A stretch of 64,000 nucleotides of DNA. Source: Nucisporomicrobium flavum. GTDB lineage: Bacteria; Actinomycetota; Actinomycetes; Mycobacteriales; Micromonosporaceae. The stretch lies in NCBI RefSeq assembly GCF_016464385.1, contig NZ_JADMLH010000001.1, positions 457,431-521,430 of the forward strand. The letters are read 5' to 3'. Made by a program: the position numbers and the translations under genes. Under the pieces are notes generated by a model that searched no databases, was not told the DNA's origin, and saw only the letters and a program-made list of their open reading frames with translations. This document shows positions 17,964 to 26,044 of this stretch, in pieces (position 1 is the stretch's first letter; every line of letters begins with the position of its first letter).

Positions 17964-19604
17964 TCAGGCCCCCGGCAGGGTGAAGGTGATCGTGGTGCCG
18001 CCGCCGGGCGCCGCGCCGGCCCAGATCCGGCCGCCGTGGCGCTGCACGATGCGCTGGCAGGTGGCCAGCCCCACCCCGTGCCCGGGGTTCTCGGCGCTTA
18101 CCTGGGCGAACATCTCGAAGACCCGGTGCCGGTCGGCCTCGGGGATACCGATGCCGTTGTCCGTGACCCGGATCCGCCATTCGCCCTCAAGGCACTCGGC
18201 GTCGACGGTGACGGTGGCGGGCAGGCCCGGGCGGCGGTACTTGATCGCGTTGCCGATGAGATTCTGCAGCAGTTGCCGTAGCAGCGTGGGGTCGACCGCG
18301 AGCACCGGCAGGCCGGGGCCGACGGTGACCGTGGCGCCCGCGGCGGTGATGCTGTCGCGCAGGTCGGTGATGGCGAGCCCGGCGACCTCGCGGACGTCGG
18401 CCTTGTCGCGCCGGCAGGGCTCGCTGCCGGCCCGGGCGTACGTCAGCAGCGCTTCGATGAGGGCCTGCATGCGGGCGACCGCACGGGTGCCGGCCGCGAT
18501 CCACTGCCGCCCCCGCTCGTCCAGCACCTCCTCGTACGCGTCCTCGAGCAGCTCGAGGTAGCCGTTGACGACGGCGAGCGGGGCGGCGAGGTCGTGGCTG
18601 ACCACCCCGGCGAACTGCTCGAGCTCGGTGTTGGAGCGGCGCAGCTCGGCGATGGTGTCGGCGAGCTCGGCGTGCGCCCGTTCGAGCGCGCCGCGCTGGT
18701 CACGGTCCGCGGTCACGTCGGTCATCGCGACCACGGCGCCCAGCGGCGTGCCGTCGGCGGTGGTGAGCCGGCGGCCCCCGGCGACGACGTGCCGCGGCGC
18801 CCGGCCGGCGGGCTGGATGAGCATCTCGGCACCTCGCACGGCACCGCCGCGCAACGCCTGCATCAGCGGGATCTCGTCGACCGGCAGCGGGGTGACGCCG
18901 TCGGTCCGGAACAGCCGGTACCGGTCGCTGAAGTCGCCGGGGTCAACCGAGGGGTCGGCGTCCAGCCCGTGCCAGTCGCGCGCCGCGCGGTTGAACAGCG
19001 TGAGGTGCCCGTCCGGGTCGGCGGCCGCCACGGCGACGTCGATGGTCTCCAGGACCGCGTCGGTGAACTGCTGGCGGGCCTCCGCCTCGGCGGCGAGCCG
19101 GGCGTTGAGGCGGGCCTGGCGGCGGCGCTCGAACAGGGCGAGGATCACCTGCGCCAGGTCCTTGAGCCGGTCGATCTGCTCGGCGGTGAGCTCGTGGCGC
19201 TCCGAGTCGAAGACGCAGAGGGTGCCGAGGGCGTGCCCCTGCGGCGTGACCAGCGGCGCCGAGGCGTAGAAGCGCACGTCGGCGTGCACCCCGGTGACCC
19301 AGGGGTTGCGGGCGTACGCGGGGTCGGCGCGGGCGTCGGGCAGGTGGACGACCTCGCCGGCCTCGAAGCGGACCGCGCACATGGATTCCGAGCGCGGTGA
19401 GTCGCCGCCCTCGAATCCGGTGGTGGTCAGCTGGCACTGCCGGTTCTCGTCGATGAGGTTGAGCGTGGCGGTGGGCACGCCGGCGACCATCGCCGCGACC
19501 CGGACGACGGCCTCCAGCTCGTCGTCCGCGGGCTCGTCGAGCAGGCGGTACTCGTGCAGCGCCGCCAGCCGTCGCCGCTCGTCTGCGCTCACCGTGCGGT
19601 CCAC
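17964..19604 (-). CDS. Soluble GAF-PAS histidine kinase
   Basis: 546 residues from GTG 19604; GTG 19592 is an alternative, because GGGAGG directly abuts the first start. Domains: GAF (about 20-165, LNLIDENRQCQLTTTGFEGG), a linker helix (165-190), PAS (about 195-310, VLETIDVAVAAADPDGHLTLFN), a coiled coil (about 310-340), HisKA with VSHDLAAPLAVVNGYLELLED (about 350) and HATPase_c (NLIGNAIKY, DNGIGI, HGVGLATC). No transmembrane helix. This SHDLxAPL type is typical of bacteriophytochrome-like kinases. First gene of a two-kinase operon without a regulator. Confidence 0.9.
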   Translation of the reverse strand: MDRTVSADERRRLAALHEYRLLDEPADDELEAVVRVAAMVAGVPTATLNLIDENRQCQLTTTGFEGGDSPRSESMCAVRFEAGEVVHLPDARADPAYARNPWVTGVHADVRFYASAPLVTPQGHALGTLCVFDSERHELTAEQIDRLKDLAQVILALFERRRQARLNARLAAEAEARQQFTDAVLETIDVAVAAADPDGHLTLFNRAARDWHGLDADPSVDPGDFSDRYRLFRTDGVTPLPVDEIPLMQALRGGAVRGAEMLIQPAGRAPRHVVAGGRRLTTADGTPLGAVVAMTDVTADRDQRGALERAHAELADTIAELRRSNTELEQFAGVVSHDLAAPLAVVNGYLELLEDAYEEVLDERGRQWIAAGTRAVARMQALIEALLTYARAGSEPCRRDKADVREVAGLAITDLRDSITAAGATVTVGPGLPVLAVDPTLLRQLLQNLIGNAIKYRRPGLPATVTVDAECLEGEWRIRVTDNGIGIPEADRHRVFEMFAQVSAENPGHGVGLATCQRIVQRHGGRIWAGAAPGGGTTITFTLPGA

Positions 19605-20032
19605 CCTCCCGTGATGGTGCCGTCGTGAGGTAATTCGGCCGGAATTCCCCCGATCTGAAGAACGGGATCAGCACGCTCAGTGCACAGTCCTGTGAGCTTC
19701 CTGAAAGTTGTTACCGATCCGTAACCTTGCGAGCATGCGTACGTGTGGTGACGGTCACACCGCGACCGGCGGACCGATGTGTCCTTTACCGACGCATCTT
19801 GCGGGTCACATTCTCGTCATTCATCACGCTGCGTAAGCGATCTTGTTTCAGGAACGTTACCGGCCGGTAGCCAGGCCTCTTGTTCCCACCCGGCGGGACA
19901 GGCAACATTCCTCGCACGTCAAGACCGGCCGCATCGACGGGTCTCGCTTGCACGACCTGGAGTCGACCGCGGTGCGAGCCGTATGGCGGTGCGGCCGAGC
20001 CGTTACCCCATCAGTACGTACGAGGAGGATCC
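19605..20032 (+). promoter_or_regulatory. Long divergent control region with GTTAC palindromes
   Basis: 428 bases between the kinase operon and the DUF6230 gene. It contains GTTAC-cgatcc-GTAAC (19710-19725), the perfect 12-bp palindrome TACCGGCCGGTA (19858-19869), and GTTACC at 19710, 19856 and 20002. The first palindrome looks like a TetR-type operator (inference). A good SD (GAGGAGG) precedes GTG 20033. No gene in this stretch is convincing. Confidence 0.45.
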
Positions 20033-20662
20033 GTGAAGGATGCGCAAGGCGGTCCGGCATACGGTCGCACCAACTGGCGCCGTTTTGCCGTAGCGGCGGT
20101 GGTACCCGTCGCGGCAGCCGGTGCCTTGGTCGTCGGGATGGCCAACGGGGCGTTCGCCGCCTCGTTCACCGTCTCCGGTCAGTCGTTCAAGATTTCGGCC
20201 GACAAGCTCGAGGGCACCGGTTTCGCCCAGTACGGCGACAAGGACACGACGGCGGACGGCACCCAGATCCCGGTGGCCATGTCCGGTATCTCCTCCGCGA
20301 AGCTCTACAACCTGTGCCAGTCGGTGAAGATGCCCGGGCTGCCCGTCAGCCTCACCATCCGGGCGGGGCGCGAGGCCGGCAAGCCGGCCGAGGCCACCGA
20401 CCTGATGATCGGCATGAGCGAGCTCAGCGGCGACGCCGAGTTCAAGAGCATCAACATCGGTCAGGACGCCGGCACCCTCGGCCTGGGTGGCGAGAACGCG
20501 AAGGGCAAGACCGGGACGTTCGGCCAGGAGGCCAAGAGCGTCACGATCACCGACCTCCGGCAGATCTCGACGTCCACCTCGGCGGGCACGTTCAAGCTCA
20601 AGGGCCTGAACCTCAAGGTGAACGGCCCCGGCGCCGACGGCAAGCCGGCGGAGTGCTTCTGA
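20033..20662 (+). CDS. DUF6230 family exported protein
   Basis: 209 residues from GTG 20033 (SD GAGGAGG, five bases away). An N-terminal cytoplasmic stretch with TNWRRF precedes one hydrophobic helix (about 20-42, AVAAVVPVAAAGALVVGMANG) that ends AFAAS, a signal-peptide-like junction. The rest is a beta-rich exported domain (SFTVSGQSFKISADKLEG) with two cysteines, including one near the end. In actinomycetes DUF6230 genes are commonly followed by DUF6114 genes, as here. Function unknown; older database names such as cholesterol esterase are not supported by any visible catalytic motif. Confidence 0.78.
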   Translation: MKDAQGGPAYGRTNWRRFAVAAVVPVAAAGALVVGMANGAFAASFTVSGQSFKISADKLEGTGFAQYGDKDTTADGTQIPVAMSGISSAKLYNLCQSVKMPGLPVSLTIRAGREAGKPAEATDLMIGMSELSGDAEFKSINIGQDAGTLGLGGENAKGKTGTFGQEAKSVTITDLRQISTSTSAGTFKLKGLNLKVNGPGADGKPAECF

Positions 20663-20672
20663 CGCACCACCC

Positions 20673-20704
20673 GAGGCCCGCGGATCGCACCGTCCGCGGG
20701 CCTC
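20673..20704 (+). terminator. 12-bp hairpin between DUF6230 and DUF6114 genes
   Basis: GAGGCCCGCGGA (20673-20684) and TCCGCGGGCCTC (20693-20704) pair perfectly around an 8-base loop. It starts 10 bases after the DUF6230 stop codon and ends 47 bases before the next start. It is either a terminator or an attenuator giving DUF6230 in excess of DUF6114. Confidence 0.75.
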
Positions 20705-20750
20705 ACCCATGCCGGTAGCATCCCGGCACCGTTCGACGAGGAGGACGTAC

Positions 20751-22421
20751 GTGGCACCACCAAGCACGCCGCCCGGCGGCTTCCGTCACTGGCGGCGCAG
20801 CCGGCCGTTCTGGGGCGGGCTCCTGCTCGTGCTCGCCGGGCTGGAGCTGTTCCTCAGCGCCAACCTGACGCTGGGCGACCTGCAGGTGCACTTCGGGCCC
20901 CAGGGCTTCCTCTCGTACCTGCTGCCGCTGATGCTGCTGCTCTGCGGCGTGCTGACCTGGGTGAGCCCGGGCCAGCGGCTCTTCTACGGCATCCTCGGCC
21001 TGCTGACCGCGGTGTACTCGCTGATCGGCCTGAACTTCGGCGGCTTCGGGTTCGGCATGCTGCTCGGCATCTTCGGCGGCGCGCTGGTGCTGTCCTGGTC
21101 GCCGGCCCGCCCGCAGCCGGAGGCACAGACCCCGGCCGGCGGCGCCCACACCGGCGATCCCGACGAGACCGCACCCCTGGACGGCGCCGACGCCGACACC
21201 ACCACCCCCGCGGCGGAGCTGCCGTACGGCGCCCCGGCGGAGGAGGATCTGCGCCCGTACCCGGCGGCACCCGACGAGGCGCGTCCCGACGACACCGCGG
21301 TGCTGCGCCCGGCGAACAGCTCCGGCCTCGTGCCCGGATTCTCCAGCGACGGGATGACCCCCGCGCCCGACGACCCCGAGCAGCCGCCCCGATCCTCCGG
21401 CGGGTACCGCAAGGCGTTCGCCATCACGCTCGTACCGCTCGTGGTCACCGCCGCCGTCCTCGCCGCGGGCGGGCGCACCCCGGCGCGCGCGGACGACGAG
21501 TGCCCTGAGGGCCTGCCGTCGCGCTCCGTCGCGGCCACCGGCAAGGAGAGCGTCAAGCAGACCCCCGCCGGCGCGAAGGCGCGGGCCAAGACCCACGCGC
21601 CGGCCAAGGCGGTCCGCAAGAGCGCCGCGCCCGCGACACCGGCCAAGAGCTCACCGGCGAAGGCCGACGAGCCCGAGGAGGACGACCCGAGCGGTACCGG
21701 CAACCCCATCGTCGACGGCTGGAACGGGCTGGTCGACGGCGTCGGTGACCTGCTCGGCATCGGCGACGACGAGACCGCGGACCCGTCGGCGAGCGCTTCC
21801 CCCAGCGCGCCGGCGGCGGAACCGTCCACGCCGGCCACCTCCGCGCCGGTCACCGAGGGGCCGTCCGCCCCCGTGCCGCAGCCCAGCGGCAAGCCCTCGG
21901 CGGACCCCTCCGGGTCGTCGGCGGGCTCGGCGTCCCCGTCCCCGTCGCCGAGCTCGTCCGACATCCCGTGCCTGGGCCCCCGGGTGTTCAAGGAGGCCGG
22001 GCCGGACGACGTGCCGCAGGTGTCGATCAAGGGCGGCACCCTGGAGACCGACCGCCTCACGATGTACAACTCGACGTACGACGGCGTGATCGACCTGAGC
22101 ACCGCCGAGGGCACCGTCAAGGCGCTCAAGTTCAGCATGGACAAGGCGGTCAACAAGCCGTTCAAGCTGACGATCCCGGAGCAGGGCGGCGCCACCACCC
22201 TGATCGAGAGCAGGGAACTGACCACCGACGGCAACGTGCGCTTCTACACCCCCAGCTTCAAGGGCAAGCTCTTCGGCGTCATCCCGGTGACCTTCACCCC
22301 GGAGTCGCCGCCGCCGCTGACGCTGCCGGTGCTGTGGTTCACCGACGTGACGATCAACCTGGCCTTCGTCCGCTGCGACACGCTGACCGCCAAGCCGCTG
22401 GACGTCAGCGAGAAGAGCTAG
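20751..22421 (+). CDS. DUF6114 membrane protein with a large exported C-terminal extension
   Basis: 556 residues from GTG 20751 (SD GAGGAGGAC). Residues about 15-115 are four closely spaced TM helices, the DUF6114 core. An acidic Pro/Ala/Thr-rich segment (about 120-220) is followed by a fifth helix at about 225-245 (AITLVPLVVTAAVLAAGG). The remainder should lie outside: a Lys/Ala then Ser/Pro/Ala-rich low-complexity stalk (about 255-405), then a compact domain (about 418-556) starting at DIPCLGPRVFKE with two cysteines. The usual DUF6114 protein is only the four-helix part, so this is an extended form. Its stop codon overlaps that of the convergent DUF1992 gene within a shared CTAG. Confidence 0.72.
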   Translation: MAPPSTPPGGFRHWRRSRPFWGGLLLVLAGLELFLSANLTLGDLQVHFGPQGFLSYLLPLMLLLCGVLTWVSPGQRLFYGILGLLTAVYSLIGLNFGGFGFGMLLGIFGGALVLSWSPARPQPEAQTPAGGAHTGDPDETAPLDGADADTTTPAAELPYGAPAEEDLRPYPAAPDEARPDDTAVLRPANSSGLVPGFSSDGMTPAPDDPEQPPRSSGGYRKAFAITLVPLVVTAAVLAAGGRTPARADDECPEGLPSRSVAATGKESVKQTPAGAKARAKTHAPAKAVRKSAAPATPAKSSPAKADEPEEDDPSGTGNPIVDGWNGLVDGVGDLLGIGDDETADPSASASPSAPAAEPSTPATSAPVTEGPSAPVPQPSGKPSADPSGSSAGSASPSPSPSSSDIPCLGPRVFKEAGPDDVPQVSIKGGTLETDRLTMYNSTYDGVIDLSTAEGTVKALKFSMDKAVNKPFKLTIPEQGGATTLIESRELTTDGNVRFYTPSFKGKLFGVIPVTFTPESPPPLTLPVLWFTDVTINLAFVRCDTLTAKPLDVSEKS

Positions 22422-22816
22422 CCGAGCCGCGCCGCCCGACGCTCCCGCCAGCCGCGGACGACCTCGTCGGCGTCCAGCGGGGGCAGCAGCACGGGCGGCC
22501 CGTCCAGCAGCCCGGCGCGGGCCTGGCGCAGCTGCTCGTTGAGCGCCGCCACGTACGCCCGCACCTCCGCCTCGGAGCGGCGGGCGTCCACCGTCTCGCG
22601 CAGGTCCTCGGCCTCGCGGCGCACAGCCAGGGTGGGCGGCAGCGCCCCCGCGGTCGCTCCCTCGCGGCGCAGCCAGTCCTTGACCCACCAGTCCTCGTCG
22701 TACTCGCGGCCGTGGTCGCTCAGCGGCTTGCCCGAGCCCGGCAGGTCGTCGAACTGGCCCTGCTCCTGCGCCTCGCGGATCTTGCGGTCGATGTGCGACT
22801 CGTACCAGCTCGCCAT
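22418..22816 (-). CDS. DUF1992 (DnaJC28-like conserved domain) protein
   Basis: 132 residues from ATG 22816. The N-terminal signature ESHIDRKIREAQEQGQFDDL plus PGSGKPL is the hallmark of PF09350, found in bacterial proteins and in eukaryotic DNAJC28. There is no J domain. The C-terminal half is helical with an RRAARL end. Molecular function unknown. It overlaps the DUF6114 stop codon. Confidence 0.85.
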   Translation of the reverse strand: MASWYESHIDRKIREAQEQGQFDDLPGSGKPLSDHGREYDEDWWVKDWLRREGATAGALPPTLAVRREAEDLRETVDARRSEAEVRAYVAALNEQLRQARAGLLDGPPVLLPPLDADEVVRGWRERRAARLG

Positions 22817-22836
22817 GGATGCCAGTCTACGGCGGG

Positions 22837-23604
22837 TCACGGCGGGCCCGGCTCGACGAGCAGGTCGGCCAGGACGCCGGCGTGGTCGCTGAGCCACACG
22901 CCGTCCACGGGACGGTCGCCGACCAGCCGGGCGGCCGTGACGGCGACGCGATCGGGCGGTCCCGCCAGCACGTAATCGATGCGGTACGCGCCCGGAGCCA
23001 CCGGCAGGCGGGCCATCTCGGCCGCGGCGAGCGGGTTGCCGGCCGTCCACGTGTGCCCCGGCCCGGCGCCCGAGGCGGTCCAGGCGTCGACGAGGCCGTA
23101 CCCGGTCAGCAGGCCGACGCCCGGCTCGCCCGGCCCGGCGTTGAGGTCACCGGCGACGACCGCGATGCGGCCGCGGTGCCGGTCCAGCAGGTCGCACACC
23201 GCAGCGGCCTGGACGGCGCGGGCGGCCGGCTCCGCGGGCTGCCAGGGCGTGGTGGGCACGACGAACAGCACGCCGGGATCGACGGCCACCGCGACGGTCC
23301 ACCAGTGCGCCTCCCCGGGCTCACGGTGCTCGCGGATCTCCGTGACGCGGTGGGCCCGGCGGGTGGCGACGACCGTGCCGCCGAACCGGTCGAGGCCGGG
23401 CGGCGGCGGCCCGATGAGATCGTCCTGATGGGTCGCGTGCAGGCCGGTGCCGGCGAGCAGGCGCTCGAGCTGGCCGGTACGGCGTACCTCCTGAAGCGCC
23501 ACGAGGTCCGGGCGCAACCGGGCGATCTCCCGGCGCAGCAGGGGCGTCCGGCGCGGGTCCCCGGCCTCGTTCTGGACGTTGAGGGTCAGCACGCGCAGCC
23601 GCAT
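22837..23604 (-). CDS. Endonuclease/exonuclease/phosphatase (EEP) family protein
   Basis: 255 residues from ATG 23604, where the EEP domain begins at once (MRLRVLTLNVQN); in-frame sequence upstream reads as Gly/Pro-rich leader and was excluded. The metal-binding Asn and Glu are seen in LTLNVQ and in LVALQEVR (about 34-41). The catalytic GDLNAGPGE is at about 152-160 and the terminal LSDHAGVLADL carries the Asp-His pair. Substrate (nucleic acid, sphingolipid or phosphoinositide) cannot be assigned. No signal peptide is visible. Confidence 0.85.
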   Translation of the reverse strand: MRLRVLTLNVQNEAGDPRRTPLLRREIARLRPDLVALQEVRRTGQLERLLAGTGLHATHQDDLIGPPPPGLDRFGGTVVATRRAHRVTEIREHREPGEAHWWTVAVAVDPGVLFVVPTTPWQPAEPAARAVQAAAVCDLLDRHRGRIAVVAGDLNAGPGEPGVGLLTGYGLVDAWTASGAGPGHTWTAGNPLAAAEMARLPVAPGAYRIDYVLAGPPDRVAVTAARLVGDRPVDGVWLSDHAGVLADLLVEPGPP

Positions 23605-23699
23605 CCCCCGATCTTCCGCCGGCCCGGCCCCACCGGCCACTGATCCCACAATTCCTATCGGTGAGGTAGTATGACGGCCCGCCTCAGAGGGAGCACGCC

Positions 23700-24776
23700 A
23701 TGTTCACGCTGACCGAACGGGCCGCCCGGCTGCTCGTCGCCGACACCGCGCTCGCACCCGCCCGCCCCGGCTTCGTCGGCGCGGCCGTCGACCTGCTGAT
23801 CTCCGAGCCCGGGCTGCCCGTCTCGCTGTCCGCCTCGCTGGCCGCCGAGCGGCCGCGACTGCGGCACGGCTTCCTCACCGCGCGCTCGCCACGGGTGGTG
23901 GTGGTCAGCGGGCCGCCCTCGCCCGGCATCGACGCGGCCATCACCCGGCTGGCCGACGACCTGCCCCGGGCCCTGCCGCTGATCGCCGGGCACCGCGTGG
24001 CCGTCCTGGAGGAGGCGTCCGACGACGCCGACCCGGCGCGGACCGGGGTGCCGTTCACGGCGGCCACCGCCGGGGTCCGCGTGGGCCTGGAGGCCGGCCT
24101 GGACGAGGACGGCATGCTCGGGCTGCGCCGCCGCTGGACCCTGGCGCACGCCCTCGCGCCGGTGCTGGCGGCGGCGTTCGCCAACTCCCCGCTGCGCAAC
24201 GGGCGCCCGACCGGCTGGCGCAGCAACAGGCAGGCGCTGCGCACGCTGCCGCGCTGCACCGCCGACCCCCGCGCCGACTGGAGCAACCAGGTGCTCGGCG
24301 CGCGGGTCGCCGGCACGTCCCGCACCTTCCGCGAATGGACCGGCGCCGGCCCCGGCGCCCGCCCGTCCGTCCCCGACCTGACCCGCCACCTCGAGACGGT
24401 CCGGCCCCCGATCGCGGCGCGCCGGCACCTGGAGATCGACGTAGCGGACCGCCAGCCCGGCTCTGGCTGGCAGGTCGTCGTCGCGGTCACCGCCGCGCTG
24501 CTCGACGAACCGCGCGCGGCAGTCCAGGCGCTGACCGCCACGGAACCCCTGCGCACGACGCCGGGCCTGTGGGCACGCGCCACCCGCGACGCGCTGACCG
24601 ATCCCGCGCTGGCCACGGCCGCCCGGGCCTGCTTCGTGGCGGCGTACGAGTCGCTCACCCGCCAGGGCGTCTCCCGCGGCGTCCGCGACTCGGTGGCGGC
24701 GTTCACGGAACGGTACGTTCTCCGCGGCCGCTGCCCCGCCGACGACGTCCTGGACCGCGCCCGCGCCACCTCCTGA
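23700..24776 (+). CDS. EgtA-like (glutamate-cysteine ligase, GCS2 family) protein with altered active site
   Basis: 358 residues, shorter than typical EgtA (over 400). Family features in the second half are clear: VRVGLEAGLD, then AAFANSPLRNGRPTGWRSNR near 155-175, and RRHLEIDVADRQPG near 240. EgtA makes gamma-glutamylcysteine for ergothioneine. The segment that in EgtA reads like GxEVEW, which supplies the acidic metal/substrate ligands, is here VGAAVDL (about 26-32), with Ala for one Glu and Asp for the other. No egtB, egtC, egtD or egtE gene is nearby. It may be inactive, reassigned to another substrate, or a regulator. Family assignment is firm; activity is doubtful. Confidence 0.72.
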   Translation: MFTLTERAARLLVADTALAPARPGFVGAAVDLLISEPGLPVSLSASLAAERPRLRHGFLTARSPRVVVVSGPPSPGIDAAITRLADDLPRALPLIAGHRVAVLEEASDDADPARTGVPFTAATAGVRVGLEAGLDEDGMLGLRRRWTLAHALAPVLAAAFANSPLRNGRPTGWRSNRQALRTLPRCTADPRADWSNQVLGARVAGTSRTFREWTGAGPGARPSVPDLTRHLETVRPPIAARRHLEIDVADRQPGSGWQVVVAVTAALLDEPRAAVQALTATEPLRTTPGLWARATRDALTDPALATAARACFVAAYESLTRQGVSRGVRDSVAAFTERYVLRGRCPADDVLDRARATS

Positions 24777-24838
24777 GGCGGTGGCCACCGGTACAGCCAT
24801 GACCCGGCGGGCGGGGGCTGCGGCCGTACGGTCGGTCC

Positions 24839-26044
24839 ATGACCCCACGACCCACGGCCGACCCCACCATCGGCGACCGGATCCGGGCGCGCCGCCTGCG
24901 CCGCGGCTGGAGCATCCGGTACGCCGCCAGCCGCGCCGGCGTCTCGCATGCCACCTGGAGCCGCATCGAACGGGGGCGTCAGGCGGCCGACAACCGGTTC
25001 ACGCTCGCGGAGATCGCCGGGGCGCTGGAGTGCTCCCCGGCCGAGCTGGCCGGCGCCCCGGTGCCCGCCGCCGACCGGGCCGCCGCGGCGGCGCAGACGG
25101 CGGTGCACGGCATCCGCCGGGCCCTGGTCGACGCCGACCTCACCGAGCCCGCCGCGGGCGCAGCGCCGCCGGTCGCCGGATCGGCCCGCACGCTCGCCCT
25201 CGCCGACACCCTGCGGCAGGGGTGCGACTACGCCGGCGCGGCCCGGCTGCTCCCGGAGCTGCTGGCCGCGTTGCACGCCGCGGCCGCCGGGCCGGACCGG
25301 GCGGCGGCGCTGCGGCTGCTCTGCGACGCCACGTTCATCGCCTCGTCCGTGCTGCGCAACCTCGGGCATCCGGCGGACGCGTGGCTGGGGGCGGAGCGCT
25401 GCCGTGACGCTGCGGAGGCCGCCGACGATCCGGTGCTGCGCGGGTACGCCGCGTACGCCCGGGCCAGCGCGGCGGCCGCCTGCGGGTCGTACGACCGTGC
25501 CCTCGCAGTGGCTGGGCGAGCCGTCGACGAGCTGCGGCCGCACGCCGGACGCCCCGGCGGCTCGGAGGTGCTCGGCTCGCTGATGCTGGTCTGCGCGTAC
25601 GCCGGCCGCGGCGACCGCAGGCCGGACGACAGCCGCGCCTGGTCGGCGGAGGCGGAGGAGCTGGCCCGGCGTACCGGCGAGACGACCGCGCTGGGGATGT
25701 ACTTCGGTCCCACCAACGTCGGCATCTGGCGCATCGGCATCGAGGCGGACGGCGGCGACCCCGGGCTCGCGGCGCAGATCGCGCGCGCCACGAACCCGGC
25801 GGGCATCACGGCCGGCTTCCGGCAGGTGTTCTACTACGCCGACACGGCCCGCGCGCTGGCCCGGATCCGCGGGCGGGAGCGGGAGGCGGTCCGCTACCTG
25901 CTGACGGCGGAACGGCTGGCGCCGCAGCACATGCACACCTCGGCGGTGGCGCAGGAGACGACGCGGGCGCTGCTGGAGCGGTCCCGCCGTACGGCCGCCG
26001 GCTCGCAGCTGCGCGGCCTGTGCGAGCGCATGCAGGTCGGCTGA
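24839..26044 (+). CDS. XRE-family regulator with helical-repeat C-terminus
   Basis: 401 residues. The HTH_XRE domain is at about 10-70 (IGDRIRARRLRRGWSIRYAA, then VSHATWSRIERG). The rest (about 95-400) is an Ala-rich all-helical region consistent with TPR-like repeats, as in many actinomycete regulators that sense a peptide or small ligand through the repeats. Little SD is visible before the ATG, so a leaderless transcript is possible. Its TGA is directly followed by the TAG of the convergent kinase gene. Confidence 0.8.
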   Translation: MTPRPTADPTIGDRIRARRLRRGWSIRYAASRAGVSHATWSRIERGRQAADNRFTLAEIAGALECSPAELAGAPVPAADRAAAAAQTAVHGIRRALVDADLTEPAAGAAPPVAGSARTLALADTLRQGCDYAGAARLLPELLAALHAAAAGPDRAAALRLLCDATFIASSVLRNLGHPADAWLGAERCRDAAEAADDPVLRGYAAYARASAAAACGSYDRALAVAGRAVDELRPHAGRPGGSEVLGSLMLVCAYAGRGDRRPDDSRAWSAEAEELARRTGETTALGMYFGPTNVGIWRIGIEADGGDPGLAAQIARATNPAGITAGFRQVFYYADTARALARIRGREREAVRYLLTAERLAPQHMHTSAVAQETTRALLERSRRTAAGSQLRGLCERMQVG

